A program made the translations under genes and the position numbers. A DNA stretch of 64,000 nucleotides, taken from contig JASWHV010000019.1 of assembly GCA_030760725.1 (NCBI GenBank), positions 31,747,944 through 31,811,943 on the forward strand, read 5' to 3'. Below the pieces are notes generated by a model. That model had not been told where the DNA came from. It did no database searches and saw nothing but the letters and a program-made list of their open reading frames with translations. Positions within the stretch are counted from its first letter, which is position 1. Each line of letters starts with the position of its first letter. Source of the DNA: Neostapfia colusana (lineage: Eukaryota > Streptophyta > Magnoliopsida > Poales > Poaceae). This document shows positions 10,039 to 21,813 of this stretch, one piece after another.

Positions 10039-11121
10039 ATGGTTCGTACTCGCTCTAGGAGTAGGGCCGGAAGTTCTCGTCGAGGTGGTGATGCTTCTAT
10101 TCCACCATCGGAACCACCATCCACGGGATGGATGGATCTTATGACTCGAGTCGTCGAGTCTAACCAAGAGAACACTAGGCTACTCCAAGAAGCAACTCAA
10201 GAACACACACGCTTACTCCAAGCTTTGGTACAGCAAGGCGTACTCCAGAACACGCAACAAGTCGTTCCGTCTCGGGACGCTTATCTGGATTTCTTGGCGA
10301 CTCAACGGCCAATTTTTACTGAAGCCACCGAACCTGTGGAAGCAGATCAATGGCTTCGTGTCATGGAGTCAAAATTTGGAGTATTCGAGTGTGATGAATA
10401 CCAGAAGACAAAGTTTGCCGCTCAACAACTCCATGGAGCCGCCGGAAATTGGTGGGTGGATCATCTTGCCACCATTCCGGAGGACCATCAAGTGACATGG
10501 AGGGAATTTTGTGAAGCCTTTCGTACTTGTTACATACCACTAGGTATTTTCAAGGCAAAGCGGGAGGAATTTTTGGGCTTGAAGCAAGGGGACATGAGTG
10601 TCCTCGAGTATGTCAGGAGATTTAATCTTTTGGCTCAATATGTTCCTGAATATGTGGCGAAAGAAGAGGCACGGTGTGACCTATTCTTCCATGGCCTGAG
10701 TGCCATATTACGGGAAAAGCTGGCCGTACACAATAACGGCAGTTACACCGACATGGTCGATGCGGCTTTCATTCAGGAGAAGCCGACACTTGAGTCTCAA
10801 GCCGAGAAGAGAAAGATGAGTGAGATCAAGCAGGCCAGCACAAGTTATGTGCCTCAGAAGTACCGTTTGGTATATCAAACGCCACCCGGTGAAAGATGGA
10901 GGCCACCTGTACGATCAACTCCTCAAAGATTGATTGCTGGTCAAGTTTTACAACTTGCACCACCTCCACAGCCGCAGCATCAGACGGTGGTTTGTGCTCC
11001 ATCGCTGCAGCCATATGTAACTAGCAGTCCACCGCAAGTCAACGAAGATCCGGAAAGACATCCATGTTTGACTTGTGGACGTACGGGCCATTATGCTAGG
11101 CAATGTCCGGAGGGAATTTGA
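10039..11121 (+). CDS. gag: Family A Gag, copy 1 (360 aa)
   Basis: The ATG at 10039 follows a long leader and opens a protein with the typical basic start MVRTRSRSR. Residues about 36-75 are rich in Glu, Gln and Leu repeats (NTRLLQ, HTRLLQ) and probably form a coiled coil. The capsid-type gag domain covers about 95-250, with QLHGAAGNWW and the YVRRFNLLAQ region. A proline- and glutamine-rich linker leads to an intact CX2CX4HX4C zinc knuckle at 343-356 (C, C, H, C all present), which binds RNA. TGA 11119-11121 ends the frame although related elements read through to pol without a stop, so this may be a nonsense mutation; copy 2 has it too. Length and domains are normal for gag. It differs from copy 2 by one residue, Phe for Val near residue 171. 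Confidence 0.85.
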   Translation: MVRTRSRSRAGSSRRGGDASIPPSEPPSTGWMDLMTRVVESNQENTRLLQEATQEHTRLLQALVQQGVLQNTQQVVPSRDAYLDFLATQRPIFTEATEPVEADQWLRVMESKFGVFECDEYQKTKFAAQQLHGAAGNWWVDHLATIPEDHQVTWREFCEAFRTCYIPLGIFKAKREEFLGLKQGDMSVLEYVRRFNLLAQYVPEYVAKEEARCDLFFHGLSAILREKLAVHNNGSYTDMVDAAFIQEKPTLESQAEKRKMSEIKQASTSYVPQKYRLVYQTPPGERWRPPVRSTPQRLIAGQVLQLAPPPQPQHQTVVCAPSLQPYVTSSPPQVNEDPERHPCLTCGRTGHYARQCPEGI

Positions 11122-11484
11122 GACTACAGGTCATCATATTTACAACAATACGATCCGTACCTCAGTCTACAGATAGGAGGGCAGATAAGGGGCAATATTC
11201 ACTATACTGTGATTGATGATGTTCCGGAAGGAGAAGCCGCTTTAGCAGGGATGTTTTCTCTGAATAGGCTACCGGTTTTAGTTCTCTTTGATTCCGGTGC
11301 CACACACAACTTCATTAGCAAATCTTTCGTGGCTCAACATCAGCCCCAAACAGTTTATACAAAGAGGCAATACCGCATATCTTCGCCAGGGGGCAGCAGT
11401 ACCGCAAGTGAGGTTGTCTCCCGAGCACCTCTTTGTTTGGGGGTAAAATTTCCGCTACGACCCTCATTATTCTTGAAGGTCTGA
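11122..11484 (+). pseudogene. Family A protease N-terminal part, copy 1
   Basis: The gag frame continues past its TGA. A linker leads to VPEGEAALAG and then the aspartic protease core LFDSGATHNFIS (the D of DSG is the catalytic residue). The frame fails at about 11445, just after APLCLG, where a one-base loss in a run of G shifts it; the rest of protease (ILGMSWL) is in another frame starting near 11433. Copy 2 has the same lesion. The absence of an ATG here is expected, because protease is released from a polyprotein. Confidence 0.8.
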
Positions 11485-13113
11485 AGATCGACATCATTTT
11501 GGGGATGTCGTGGTTGAATTGTCACCACGCGGTTCTTAACATCAGCTCTAGGACCGTTGAGCTCAACTCCCCACAGCACGCTCTTGATATATTAATTCTG
11601 GGCGCCAGACGGCAGCAGATTGCAGCAGTGAACCATACGGAAGCCTTCAAGATAGAGGACATTCCGGTGGTACGTGAGTATCCGGATGTATTTCCTGAGG
11701 ATTTACCGGGCACGCCGCCCGAACGAGACGTTGAGTTCAAGATCGAACTTATACCGGGAACATCACCGACATCACGAAGGCCGTACAAGATGGCACCCAA
11801 TGAACTGGCAGAATTGAAGACACAGCTGAATGACCTAATGAGCAAGGGGTTTATACGACCGAGTTCGTCACCTTGGGGTTGTTCAGCGTTGTTTGTCAAA
11901 AAGAAGGACGAAACACTACGGCTTTGTGTTGATTATCGTCCTTTGAATGCCGTTACCATCAAGAACAAGTATCCACTACCTCGCATTGATATGCTCTTCG
12001 ATCAATTAGTGGGTGCGAAGGTATTTTCGAAGATGGATCTTCGGTCCGGATATCACCAGATTAAAATCCGGGCAGAAGATATTCCGAAGACGGCATTCTC
12101 AACGAGATACGCTGTATGAGTATCTCGTTATGTCTTTTGGTTTGACCAACGCCCCGGCACACTTTATGTACCTGATGAATTCAGTGTTCATGCCGGAGTT
12201 GGATAAATTCGTCGTTGTCTTCATCGACGATATCTTGGTGTACTCCAAGTCAGAGGAAGAACATGCTGAACATCTGCATATTGTGCTACAAAGATTGCGA
12301 GATCATCAGCTCTATGCAAAATTCAGCAAGTGTGAATTCTGGATTAATCAAGTACCTTTTCTCGGACACATCATTTCAGCGGAGGGCATCGCTGTAGATC
12401 CGAGTAAGATTATCCAAGTACAGAAATGGGAGTCACCAAAGTCAGTACATGAAATTCGAAGCTTCCTCGGTTTAGCAGGTTATTACCGGAGGTTCATTCC
12501 GGGTTTCTCTAAGATCACTAAACCGATGACGGAATTATTAAATAAGAATACCAGATTTGTATGGGGTGCTGCGTGTGAACAACCTTTCAAGACTTTAGTG
12601 AAGCATCTCACAACAGCCCCAGTTCTTGCTCAGCCGGATACAACAAAGTCATTCGACGTTTATTGCGATGCATCGGGCATCGGTCTTGGCTGTGTGCTGA
12701 TGCAAGAAAGACGAGTGGTCGCTTATGGATCTCGTCAACTAAGAACTCATGAGCAGCATTATCCAACTCATGATCTTGAGTTAGCTGCTGTGGTCCTTGC
12801 TTTGAAGATGTGGAGGCATTACTTGCTCGGAAACCTTGTACACCACTACACCGACCACAAGAGCTTGAAGTACATCTTCACTCAGAAAGAATTGAACATG
12901 AGGCAAAGAAGATGGCTAGAGCTCATTAAAGATTATGAACTTGAGATTCATTATCATCCAGGAAAGGCGAATGTGGTCGCCGATGTGCTCAGTCGTAAGG
13001 CGCATATCCATCACCTAACTATTATTGAAATGGATGATGAAGAACCAAGCCTCCGTGTCATTCCATATGGAGCTGTCTATAATATCGCTCTCATTCCTAC
13101 TATCCGAGAATAG
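11433..13113 (+). pseudogene. pol: Family A protease end, RT and RNase H, copy 1
   Basis: The segment holds the end of protease (ILGMSWL), reverse transcriptase (RPYKMAP..EL, LCVDYRPLN, DLRSGYHQ, FIDD at about 12222-12233, FLGLAGYYRRFIPGFSK) and RNase H (YCDASG, ELAAVV, YTDHKSL and VVADVLSR supply the acidic residues). Copy 1 has lost two bases (GC) at about 12112 relative to copy 2, splitting RT between TRY and LYEY. The loss brings the downstream frame back into the gag frame. TAG at 13111-13113 closes RNase H where family B has Asp. The family reaction is RNA- and DNA-templated DNA synthesis plus removal of the RNA strand; this copy cannot make an intact enzyme. Confidence 0.88.
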
Positions 13114-14529
13114 ATCATGGAAGCTCAACGAAAAGACAAGGGTATGTTTCACATACGGCGAAGGATAGACAACGGGGAAATGAAGTGCTTGCGGAAGGAC
13201 GATGAAGGTACCTTGAGGTTCAACGACCGGATAGTAGTACCCCGGGATATAGGACTACGGAAGAAAATTTTGGACGAAGCTCATTTGTCCAAGTTTTCCA
13301 TTCATCCGGGCAGTAATAAAATGTACCAAGATCTCCGGAAGAAGTTTTCGTGGACACGTATGAGACGCGAAGTTGCAAAGTACGTTTCAGAGTGTGATAC
13401 GTGTCGAAGAGTCAAGGCCGACCACATGAAGAAGTCAGGCCTGTTGCAGCCACTACAAGTACCGGCATGGAAGTGGGAAGACTTGAGTATGGACTTCATC
13501 GTCGGGTTGCCGATGACCTCCCACAACCATGATTCAATTTGGGTAATCGTGGACCGGTTAACCAAATCAGCACATTTCATCCCTGTGCATACAAGATATA
13601 ATGCAAAACAGTATGCGGAGCTGTACATAGCACGGATCTTTTGCTTACATGGAGTTCCCCGGACCATCGTGTCAGATAGAGGATCGCTGTTCGTAGCCCG
13701 TTTCTGGGAGCAGCTACACGCATCCTAGGGGACAAAGTCGATTAGAAGCTCTGCGTATCACCATCAAAACGATGGGCAAACTGAGAGGGTGAATCAAATA
13801 CTGGAAGATATGCTAAGAGCATGTGCCATCCACCACGGTAAGAGCTGGGATGATCACTTACCGCTAGTGGAGTTCTCGCACAACAACGGATATCAGACGA
13901 GCATTAAAATGGCACCATATGAAGCTCTTTACGGCCGGAAGTGCCGTACACCATTGAATTTGTGCAAATCCGGTGAATGAGTAACGTTCGGGGTTGATCT
14001 TGTCAATGAAGCCGAAGAGAGAGTTCGGATAATACAAGAGAACCTCAAAGCTGCCCAATCTCGTCAAAAGAGCTACGCGGACCAGAGACGTCGACCGCTG
14101 CATTCTGAAGTCGGAGAGCACGTGTATCTTCGTGTGTCTCCGATGAAGGGGATTCATCGGTTCGGTGTCAAGGGGAAACTTGCTCCCCGATTCATCGGTC
14201 CGTTTACTATCACGGAGAAGTGCGGAACTGTAGCCTACCGGCTGGAACTACTGGCAAGCCTTGCCGGTATTCACGACATATTTCACGTTTCCCAGCTGCG
14301 GAAGTGTCTCAAGTTTATAGATGCCATCCGCACCGAAGACATCGACGAGTTGAAGCCGGATCTCACCTACGTCGAGCAACCTATTCAGATTATCGATGAA
14401 AAGACCTGGATCACCCGGAACCGGACTTTGAAATTTTACAAAGTCCTGTGGAGTAATCATACCCCGGAAGAGGCGACGTGAGAATCCGAAGATTACATCC
14501 ACAAGAACTATCCGGAACTTTTGTCATAA
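13114..14529 (+). pseudogene. Family A integrase and chromodomain, copy 1
   Basis: One frame holds the whole domain but is cut by three stops: TAG 13726-13728, TGA 13978-13980 and TGA 14479-14481. Before the first stop are the zinc-binding HHCC part (HLSKFSIH, CDTC) and the first two catalytic acids (SMDFIVG and VSDRG). The third acid is in QTERVN after that stop. The C-terminal part has the GPF..T and FHVSQLRKC motifs, then a chromodomain (NRTLKFYKVLWSNHTPEEAT) whose next residue, Trp in relatives, is the third stop; coding similarity ends at TAA 14527-14529. Chromodomains of this lineage target insertion to marked chromatin. All three stops are also in copy 2. Confidence 0.88.
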
Positions 14530-14563
14530 ACCTTGTAATTACCTCCCACCTCGTTCTTCTTTT

Positions 14564-14600
14564 GAATCTCGGGACGAGATTCCTTTTAAGGGGGGAGGAA
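14564..14600 (+). promoter_or_regulatory. Hairpin and polypurine tract, family A copy 1
   Basis: GAATCTCG-GGA-CGAGATTC (14564-14582) is a perfect 8-bp stem with a 3-nt loop. It is followed by CCTTTT and the purine run AAGGGGGGAGGAA, ending directly at the LTR. The purine run primes plus-strand DNA synthesis. The hairpin is kept in families B and C in the same place. Confidence 0.85.
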
Positions 14601-17600
14601 TGTAAAGGTCCCAAAATTATGAATACAAAGAAACACTTATTTGCAAAAGTTGGTTTCATATGTATGAAATTTGGGACTTGTTAAAACTTTTCCACATGTG
14701 ATGACACACATGAGGGTTTTTCTTCACATCAGTCAAATGTTTATTTGAGAACTTGGAACCTTAGAGGGGTATAAAACAAGGATGGGAAGTTCCCATATGT
14801 GTGAGAAAAAAAAATCAGATTTGGAACAATGTGTTCAAAATAAAAATTCAAATGAGAGCAACACTAGGAATTTCCAAACTGTTGTGCTACAAATCTCATT
14901 TGCAACAGCCAAATTAAAAATCAGGTTTCATATTTGAATTCCTTGGGTAAAAATTAGGGGGGTGCCAAGTTTCATGATTTTTGGAAATGATTTGCAATCC
15001 ATTTTTCAAATGGACTTTAAATGACAAAGAATTAAAATGCATATTTGAATTTGGATAAAACTTGCCCAATTATCCAAATGCCTCTCAGATTTAAACTTCC
15101 AAAATTGAATTCCATCAATATTCAAATTGGGGAGATATTTTAGAGGGGATAAGGAGGACTGACATGTGGGACCCACATGTCATTGGGAGCACTGAAATTG
15201 CAAAAGATCTGCAGTCCACAGTCTCTGTTTGATTTCCTCCCACGCGAAGCAACGGCCGGAGCCGTCTTCCCTCCGCTCGACACCGAGGGCCAGCCGGCGG
15301 CCAGCTCCTGCTGGGTTTTGTCACGCTGGAGAGCTGCTGGACGTCGGCAGCCACCGCCTCGCGCCCTCTCCCGCCTCTTAACCGAAGACACGGCGCTGTT
15401 TCCTCTCTTCCTCGCACCGAGAGACAGAAACACAGCCGCTCTTCTTCGATCGCTCGGGTACTCGAGCAGAGCAAGTGAGCAGCACCCCTGAGCAGCAAAA
15501 CAACACCACCATCGTCCCCACGACCTCCTCGAGCCATCGCCAAGTGCGTTCGTGCCCTCTACGCCGAGGACATCGAGTTCCCGCGGCGGCCGAACATCCC
15601 GGTGGCGACGTGCTCCCGTGGACAGCTCCACAGAGCGGCTTTCACGACCAAGCAAGCGGTCCCTGGGGCGCGCAGGAGCTCCGTGCAGCTTCCACCCGAC
15701 GCACAGAGCCTGCCTCGGCCTCTCGACGGCGAAATTTTGAAGATCCTCTCCGGCCGGTGAAAACCAATCTTCCGGTATGATTCTGTAAAATTCCCGATCA
15801 ATTGTTGTTTGGACACCACGAGACTTCGCACACACCGGCTAGACATGTAGGCGCACCAGTTCTCTTTTGAAACCTTGCATGAAACACCCTGTGCACGGTG
15901 CAATTTCAAGCTTTCCAAGGCAGTTATGGCGGGAAGGTGCGGATGCACGGTGAACCCTAGGGTAGAGCCGTTCCCGAGCCTATATGCAGCCATGCCAAGC
16001 TTGGCCAACCTCCACTGGTGCTGTGGAATCTTTCCAGGGAGCTTTTTGCGGGCTATAGCGCCAGGGCGACGTCGCCGGACTTCATCCGAGCCGGTGCGCC
16101 GTCGTGGGCTAGTTTAGGGGCCCTGCCAGCTCGAGAAAACCCCACCAGCATGTTCCTCGCGTGGAATTAGGGGCTGGCGGCAAGTTTCAGTGGCAGGGGT
16201 GGCCGGACGACCGATTCCGGAGCTACTCGGGCGAGCCCGGCGGCGGGATCGCGCAGGAGCGGGAGGTGGAAGAAGACGTCACCGGGCCTGCCTGTCAGTC
16301 GCACGGCAACAGTGGGCTGGATACGCTGTGGCGTGGGATCAACTGTGACAGCGCGGGAAACAACCCTTGTGACCCCGTGCGGTACGCTCCCGGCAGCAGA
16401 CACGTGTCCCTGGTCCCACAGTCAGGTTTAAACTTTTCCCGGATTTATTCAAATCCCAGATTTTCCCCCAAACTTTAGAAGAGCATAACTCTATCCAGTT
16501 ATGGAACCCAATTTGTATGAAAGTCTTTATTTAGTTCTGGAAAATTCTTTAAAGCTTTTCAGCAAAAGAGTTTTAGAGGGAGTTTGGTTTATCCAAAAAT
16601 CCTCAAATTTTGCCAGAATATTCTTTAGGGTGTCAGCTCATTTGGAGTTGAATTGATCAGGGTAATTCAGATTGTAAGTTCCTGTATTCAAATAAATACA
16701 GAAACATTTTCAGAGAATTTCCAAAACTTGTAAATTCAGTTCTGGGAAATTCTTAGCTCCAAAAATCCTAGAAAAATTCATGTAGACTCTATGAACTATA
16801 ATTGAAATTGTGGTTCACTGAGTTTGACATGAACATGGGTGTTACCTCAGAATTAATTCATCTTTTACTAAACCCTTAGAGAATTATTCTGAATAAACCA
16901 CTCCATGAAAAGTGCTCAATTTTAGTCCAGGGGACTTTCTTGTGACAAAGAACTCACATGAAAATTCTCAGCTCCATTAGAGCTCTGGATCACCACTGTC
17001 ATGTGTGATCTCTTAATGTGATCAACACTTAAGTGGGAAAAGCACTCAACACATGATCATGGTGTTTAAACCCAAACCAAACCACTAGCACCAGTGTCAT
17101 TTTAAATTCTTAAACAGAGTTCCAATTTTAAAACTGTCATTAGATCTTATTAGCAAAAGCTTTTCAGTTAAATACATATGCATGATCATATCGTGTAGCA
17201 TATACGCGAAGAAGGTGAGAAGGACTTCAAGTGAAGATCAAGGAGGGAGGAAAACAAGTGATCAAGCTCCAAGTGATCATCACTAACTGATTGTAACCTT
17301 AGTCACCTGCAAAACAGGCAAGCCCCGGTTTGCATTTGAACAGTTCTATAGAGCATTTTCATTTGTAGAGATCATAGCTTTGCATCGTTGATTGCATTAC
17401 GTCTAGATGCTATTGAAAACCCCACTTCCATGACCAGAAATACCTAAGAGAGAAAGGGTAGAATAGCAATCCTTGAGTGGATTTGGCTACGCTAATGTTA
17501 GTAGGAAAGGTTCAGTAGAAGTCGAGTAGTTTGAATCTACTCGCGAGTTTAGGACTGGTGTACATGGAATGGGTCCAATTTAGAGAAGATGAGGAAAGTT

Positions 17601-18827
17601 CACACATAAGAAATGGAGACCGGGCAGGGAGGTTTAGATGCAGCAGGTTGCAGGCCGTGCGTGCATAGCCCTGCCTGTGTCGGTTAAGGCCCGTCCGTGC
17701 TTGGCCCTGTTGGACAAGTTTGAGTTGTGTACCGGGCACATACTGGCTATATGGGACCCAGGAAACCGATGTACCTTGGGAGATCCATAGTGGAACTTTT
17801 CCAACTGCCTTTGGCTTTCGGCGTCAGGGTAGCAGGAGGTACCTCGCTCAAGAACATGCCACTGCGGGTATGTACCTTGAGGGAGCTTGCGTACTCGGGG
17901 CAGTTGGACTGCGTCCAATGTGGAAGATCTTGGGAAAGGTGGCCGCGTACAACGTCAGTCGAGGTTGCTGCCTGCAACTCGGAGTACGGGTGTACGTGTC
18001 GTGTAGTCCGGGCGTGTACTGATTCGAATCACTGTCGCCCGTGCTTATATGAGCATACTTGCCCACTGCGTCTTGACGTAGTAACAACTGGAATTGTTTA
18101 TCTTTGAACTTGATAAGGCTGTACTATAACTTGTATTGCAACCATGATTGAATTAGAGATAGGCTCATTAAAGTTTACTTTCACTTTGTGCAAGGAGCAT
18201 CGCAACAAAGCGTTTCTTGTTTGATTGTGGAGTTGCGATGCTTTTTGGCTCAAGATCCGCACAATGAGGCTTAAAATTCTAAAAGTTAAGGATCAACTTT
18301 AGTCGAGTCCTTTATGCAATTCTAGCCAACCCAATTGCAACCGTTGTGCATGTAGAGTTTCTTGCTTAGGAGAGACGGGTCAGACTTGCTGAGCCTATCT
18401 GCTCACCCTTGCTATATAAGTGGTTTTTCAGGTTAACATCGACGCTGAAAAGAAGGTTGTCCGGTTAGACTCGGAGACTTCCGAGTCATTTAACCCAGGG
18501 AGAACCCAGCCGCTGCTGTTGTCTTCGTGTTGCTAGCGAGAGGAGTCCGCGGGCTGGACTTCATCTCGAGTGCTTTTAGTTATTCGATGTGAGTTGATAT
18601 AGAATTCCACTGTAGTATTTGATGTAAAGTATTTACAAAGAAAAACTTGTAAGCTTCCGCTATTGTTTTATGTAATACATTGTTCCTCATATGTGTGCTG
18701 TTGGGTGCCGCACAACACGGCACCACCCAATGCGATTCCCGAGCGAGTGGCCTGTCTCGGTTGAGCGGGTCGCGTCAGCGGTGTATCAGAGCTGAGCCCT
18801 GTCTCAGTCGGTACCGCGCCCGCCTCA
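14601..18827 (+). repeat. Family A middle LTR (A2), chimeric
   Basis: The LTR starts TGTAAAGG and ends CTCA two bases before the second primer site, 4227 bp in all. Up to 16289 it shares bases with A3 against A1 (for example 16278 G and 16289 T). From 16338 it shares bases with A1 against A3, including absence of the 59-nt and 22-nt blocks that A3 carries at 26817-26875 and 27019-27040. It acts as 3' LTR of copy 1 and 5' LTR of copy 2 at once. No credible gene lies inside. Confidence 0.9.
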
Positions 18828-18829
18828 GC

Positions 18830-18841
18830 TGGTATCAGAGC
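18830..18841 (+). promoter_or_regulatory. Primer binding site, initiator tRNA-Met (copy 2)
   Basis: TGGTATCAGAGC is identical to the copy 1 primer site, with the same two-base gap to the LTR and the same imperfect second match upstream. Confidence 0.9.
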
Positions 18842-20367
18842 CGCATTGGTAATAGCACATGGAATAAGGATGGTATTACGACAAAATTTAGGTTACGGTG
18901 AGGATACGGTACTAGGCCCACATAAGGATTACTATTAGCTTAATATGAAGGTGGCAACCTAACTTATTTGTTATGTCAGAAAATCGTGCATCTCGGGACG
19001 AGTTATGTCTTGGGGGGTGCACATAAGCGCTGTCCACCAGTGCGCACAAGCTGAAGGGTGGAGCCCCACGGGTGGCAGGTAACCCGACCCGCTTTAGTAT
19101 CCTCTACGACTCCTCATGTCGTTTGGGGTACTCGAGCAACGTCTGTCCCAGGCATGCGTGGTGCAATTTGGGAAACCCCGTCACGTGGTTAGTAACGTGA
19201 ACACATAGCTCAAGGCGTGTTTGGCTTGAGAACACCTGTGCGAGTGATGACGGACGGGTGTAAGAATTGTATGGATACCGGGTTCGGTGTGCAGCCGGAC
19301 CTGACGATTGTGTGTGACTTATGCAGGATTAACCACGAAACCGTAGTACGAATAGTACACGTTTGCGAGTGACCGTTTTAGTGCCACCTAAGATACGTTT
19401 ATGACGGTATAATTCGGTTAGGATTTTCTTTTGGTGAGGCTACGTAGTACCGACATGCTTTTTACGGTGCATCGACGCCGTACCAAACTTAATAACCCCT
19501 TTCCTTAAAAGAAATGACTCATGAACTAACTTTCAACTAAAAATGGAAGTTTGAAACAAATATTAGTTACTGAACTCTTATTTTGAGCTAAGATTCAAAT
19601 GAGAGGAAGACTAGGCTTCAAAGATTGCAAAAACAGAGTGCTTTGTTTTCAGCAGGAATTCTTACTGGAATTTTAACAGAGCATAACTCTGAGTAGCTTG
19701 ACCCAATTGAGGTGTATGATACAGTTCTGGAAAGATTTTCAAGTGATCTACAACTTATTTGTAGAGCTCTAGAGCAAAATCACATGCTAAATGGGTAGAA
19801 AGTTCAGAGGAATGTGAACTGTACAGAACCAAGACAGCAACAAAACCTCACTGGACCTTTCTGTTTTTAAGCCATAACTTTCTATAGAGAAACCCTTAAG
19901 AAGCCTATGATACACCATTGGATAGGTTATGAAATGTGCAACATTGTTGTAGTTCAAAGTTTGTTCAGGTTCTTATTGTATTTACATATACAACTGTGAT
20001 AAAATCAGCCACGTACAAAGGAGGTGCTGGCAAATTTTATCCAGGAATTCTGTCAACTTTGGAAAATCATAACTTTAAATCTGGAGATGATCTGGAGGCA
20101 TATGAGTACTCGTTGGAAAGCTACTGAAGTTAACTTTAACTTTGGTATGCAAGTTGAGTTATGAAAATGCTCTTAACTAGATCAAAATCTGGATATGGTG
20201 CATAAAGGTCTGTCCTGTACAGATAGGCTGAATAGTTATGCCTACTAAGGAGTTTTGTAAACATGAATTTTGTTACTGCTTTCATAAAGTTTTGACATAA
20301 TCATGTTTCCATTAGTCTCACATACTGCGGAGTTCTCGTTTAACTCATCTCAACTACATTTTGCAGT
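18842..20367 (+). other. Untranslated leader of family A copy 2
   Basis: It is nearly identical to the copy 1 leader, with the ATCTCGGGACGAG plus G-run motif near 18990-19018 and the three CATAACT units. No credible gene. Confidence 0.7.
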
Positions 20368-21450
20368 ATGGTTCGTACTCGCTCTAGGAGTAGGGCCGGA
20401 AGTTCTCGTCGAGGTGGTGATGCTTCTATTCCACCATCGGAACCACCATCCACGGGATGGATGGATCTTATGACTCGAGTCGTCGAGTCTAACCAAGAGA
20501 ACACTAGGCTACTCCAAGAAGCAACTCAAGAACACACACGCTTACTCCAAGCTTTGGTACAGCAAGGCGTACTCCAGAACACGCAACAAGTCGTTCCGTC
20601 TCGGGACGCTTATCTGGATTTCTTGGCGACTCAACGGCCAATTTTTACTGAAGCCACCGAACCTGTGGAAGCAGATCAATGGCTTCGTGTCATGGAGTCA
20701 AAATTTGGAGTATTCGAGTGTGATGAATACCAGAAGACAAAGTTTGCCGCTCAACAACTCCATGGAGCCGCCGGAAATTGGTGGGTGGATCATCTTGCCA
20801 CCATTCCGGAGGACCATCAAGTGACATGGAGGGAATTTTGTGAAGCCTTTCGTACTTGTTACATACCACTAGGTATTGTCAAGGCAAAGCGGGAGGAATT
20901 TTTGGGCTTGAAGCAAGGGGACATGAGTGTCCTCGAGTATGTCAGGAGATTTAATCTTTTGGCTCAATATGTTCCTGAATATGTGGCGAAAGAAGAGGCA
21001 CGGTGTGACCTATTCTTCCATGGCCTGAGTGCCATATTACGGGAAAAGCTGGCCGTACACAATAACGGCAGTTACACCGACATGGTCGATGCGGCTTTCA
21101 TTCAGGAGAAGCCGACACTTGAGTCTCAAGCCGAGAAGAGAAAGATGAGTGAGATCAAGCAGGCCAGCACAAGTTATGTGCCTCAGAAGTACCGTTTGGT
21201 ATATCAAACGCCACCCGGTGAAAGATGGAGGCCACCTGTACGATCAACTCCTCAAAGATTGATTGCTGGTCAAGTTTTACAACTTGCACCACCTCCACAG
21301 CCGCAGCATCAGACGGTGGTTTGTGCTCCATCGCTGCAGCCATATGTAACTAGCAGTCCACCGCAAGTCAACGAAGATCCGGAAAGACATCCATGTTTGA
21401 CTTGTGGACGTACGGGCCATTATGCTAGGCAATGTCCGGAGGGAATTTGA
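20368..21450 (+). CDS. gag: Family A Gag, copy 2 (360 aa)
   Basis: This protein has the same layout as copy 1: basic N-terminus, likely coiled coil at 36-75, capsid-type gag domain at 95-250, and intact zinc knuckle at 343-356. It carries Val where copy 1 has Phe, in the segment ITYIPLGI-KAKREE region (near residue 171). It ends at the same TGA (21448-21450). Apart from that stop the protein looks complete, so it could in principle still be made and form particles. Confidence 0.85.
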   Translation: MVRTRSRSRAGSSRRGGDASIPPSEPPSTGWMDLMTRVVESNQENTRLLQEATQEHTRLLQALVQQGVLQNTQQVVPSRDAYLDFLATQRPIFTEATEPVEADQWLRVMESKFGVFECDEYQKTKFAAQQLHGAAGNWWVDHLATIPEDHQVTWREFCEAFRTCYIPLGIVKAKREEFLGLKQGDMSVLEYVRRFNLLAQYVPEYVAKEEARCDLFFHGLSAILREKLAVHNNGSYTDMVDAAFIQEKPTLESQAEKRKMSEIKQASTSYVPQKYRLVYQTPPGERWRPPVRSTPQRLIAGQVLQLAPPPQPQHQTVVCAPSLQPYVTSSPPQVNEDPERHPCLTCGRTGHYARQCPEGI

Positions 21451-21813
21451 GACTACGGGTCATCATATTTACAACAATACGATCCGTACCTCAGTCTACA
21501 GATAGGAGGGCAGATAAGGGGCAATATTCACTATACTGTGATTGATGATGTTCCGGAAGGAGAAGCCGCTTTAGCAGGGATGTTTTCTCTGAATCAGCTA
21601 CCGGTTTTAGTTCTCTTTGATTCCGGTGCCACACACAACTTCATTAGCAAATCTTTCGTGGCTCAACATCAGCCCCAAACAGTTTATACAAAGAGGCAAT
21701 ACCGCATATCTTCGCCAGGGGGCAGCAGTACCGCAAGTGAGGTTGTCTCCCGAGCACCTCTTTGTTTGGGGGTAAAATTTCCGCTACGACCCTCATTATT
21801 CTTGAAGGTCTGA
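21451..21813 (+). pseudogene. Family A protease N-terminal part, copy 2
   Basis: This is the gag-frame continuation with VPEGE and the catalytic DSGATHNF. It is broken by the same one-base frameshift after APLCLG (near 21774) as copy 1. One residue differs from copy 1 (Gln for Arg in FSLNQLPV). Confidence 0.8.

Noticed and set aside
11436..11455. Programmed frameshift between protease parts of family A
   Set aside because: There is a G run, but the shift falls inside the protease fold, not at a gag-pol border, and families B and C have no shift there. A simple one-base loss is more likely.
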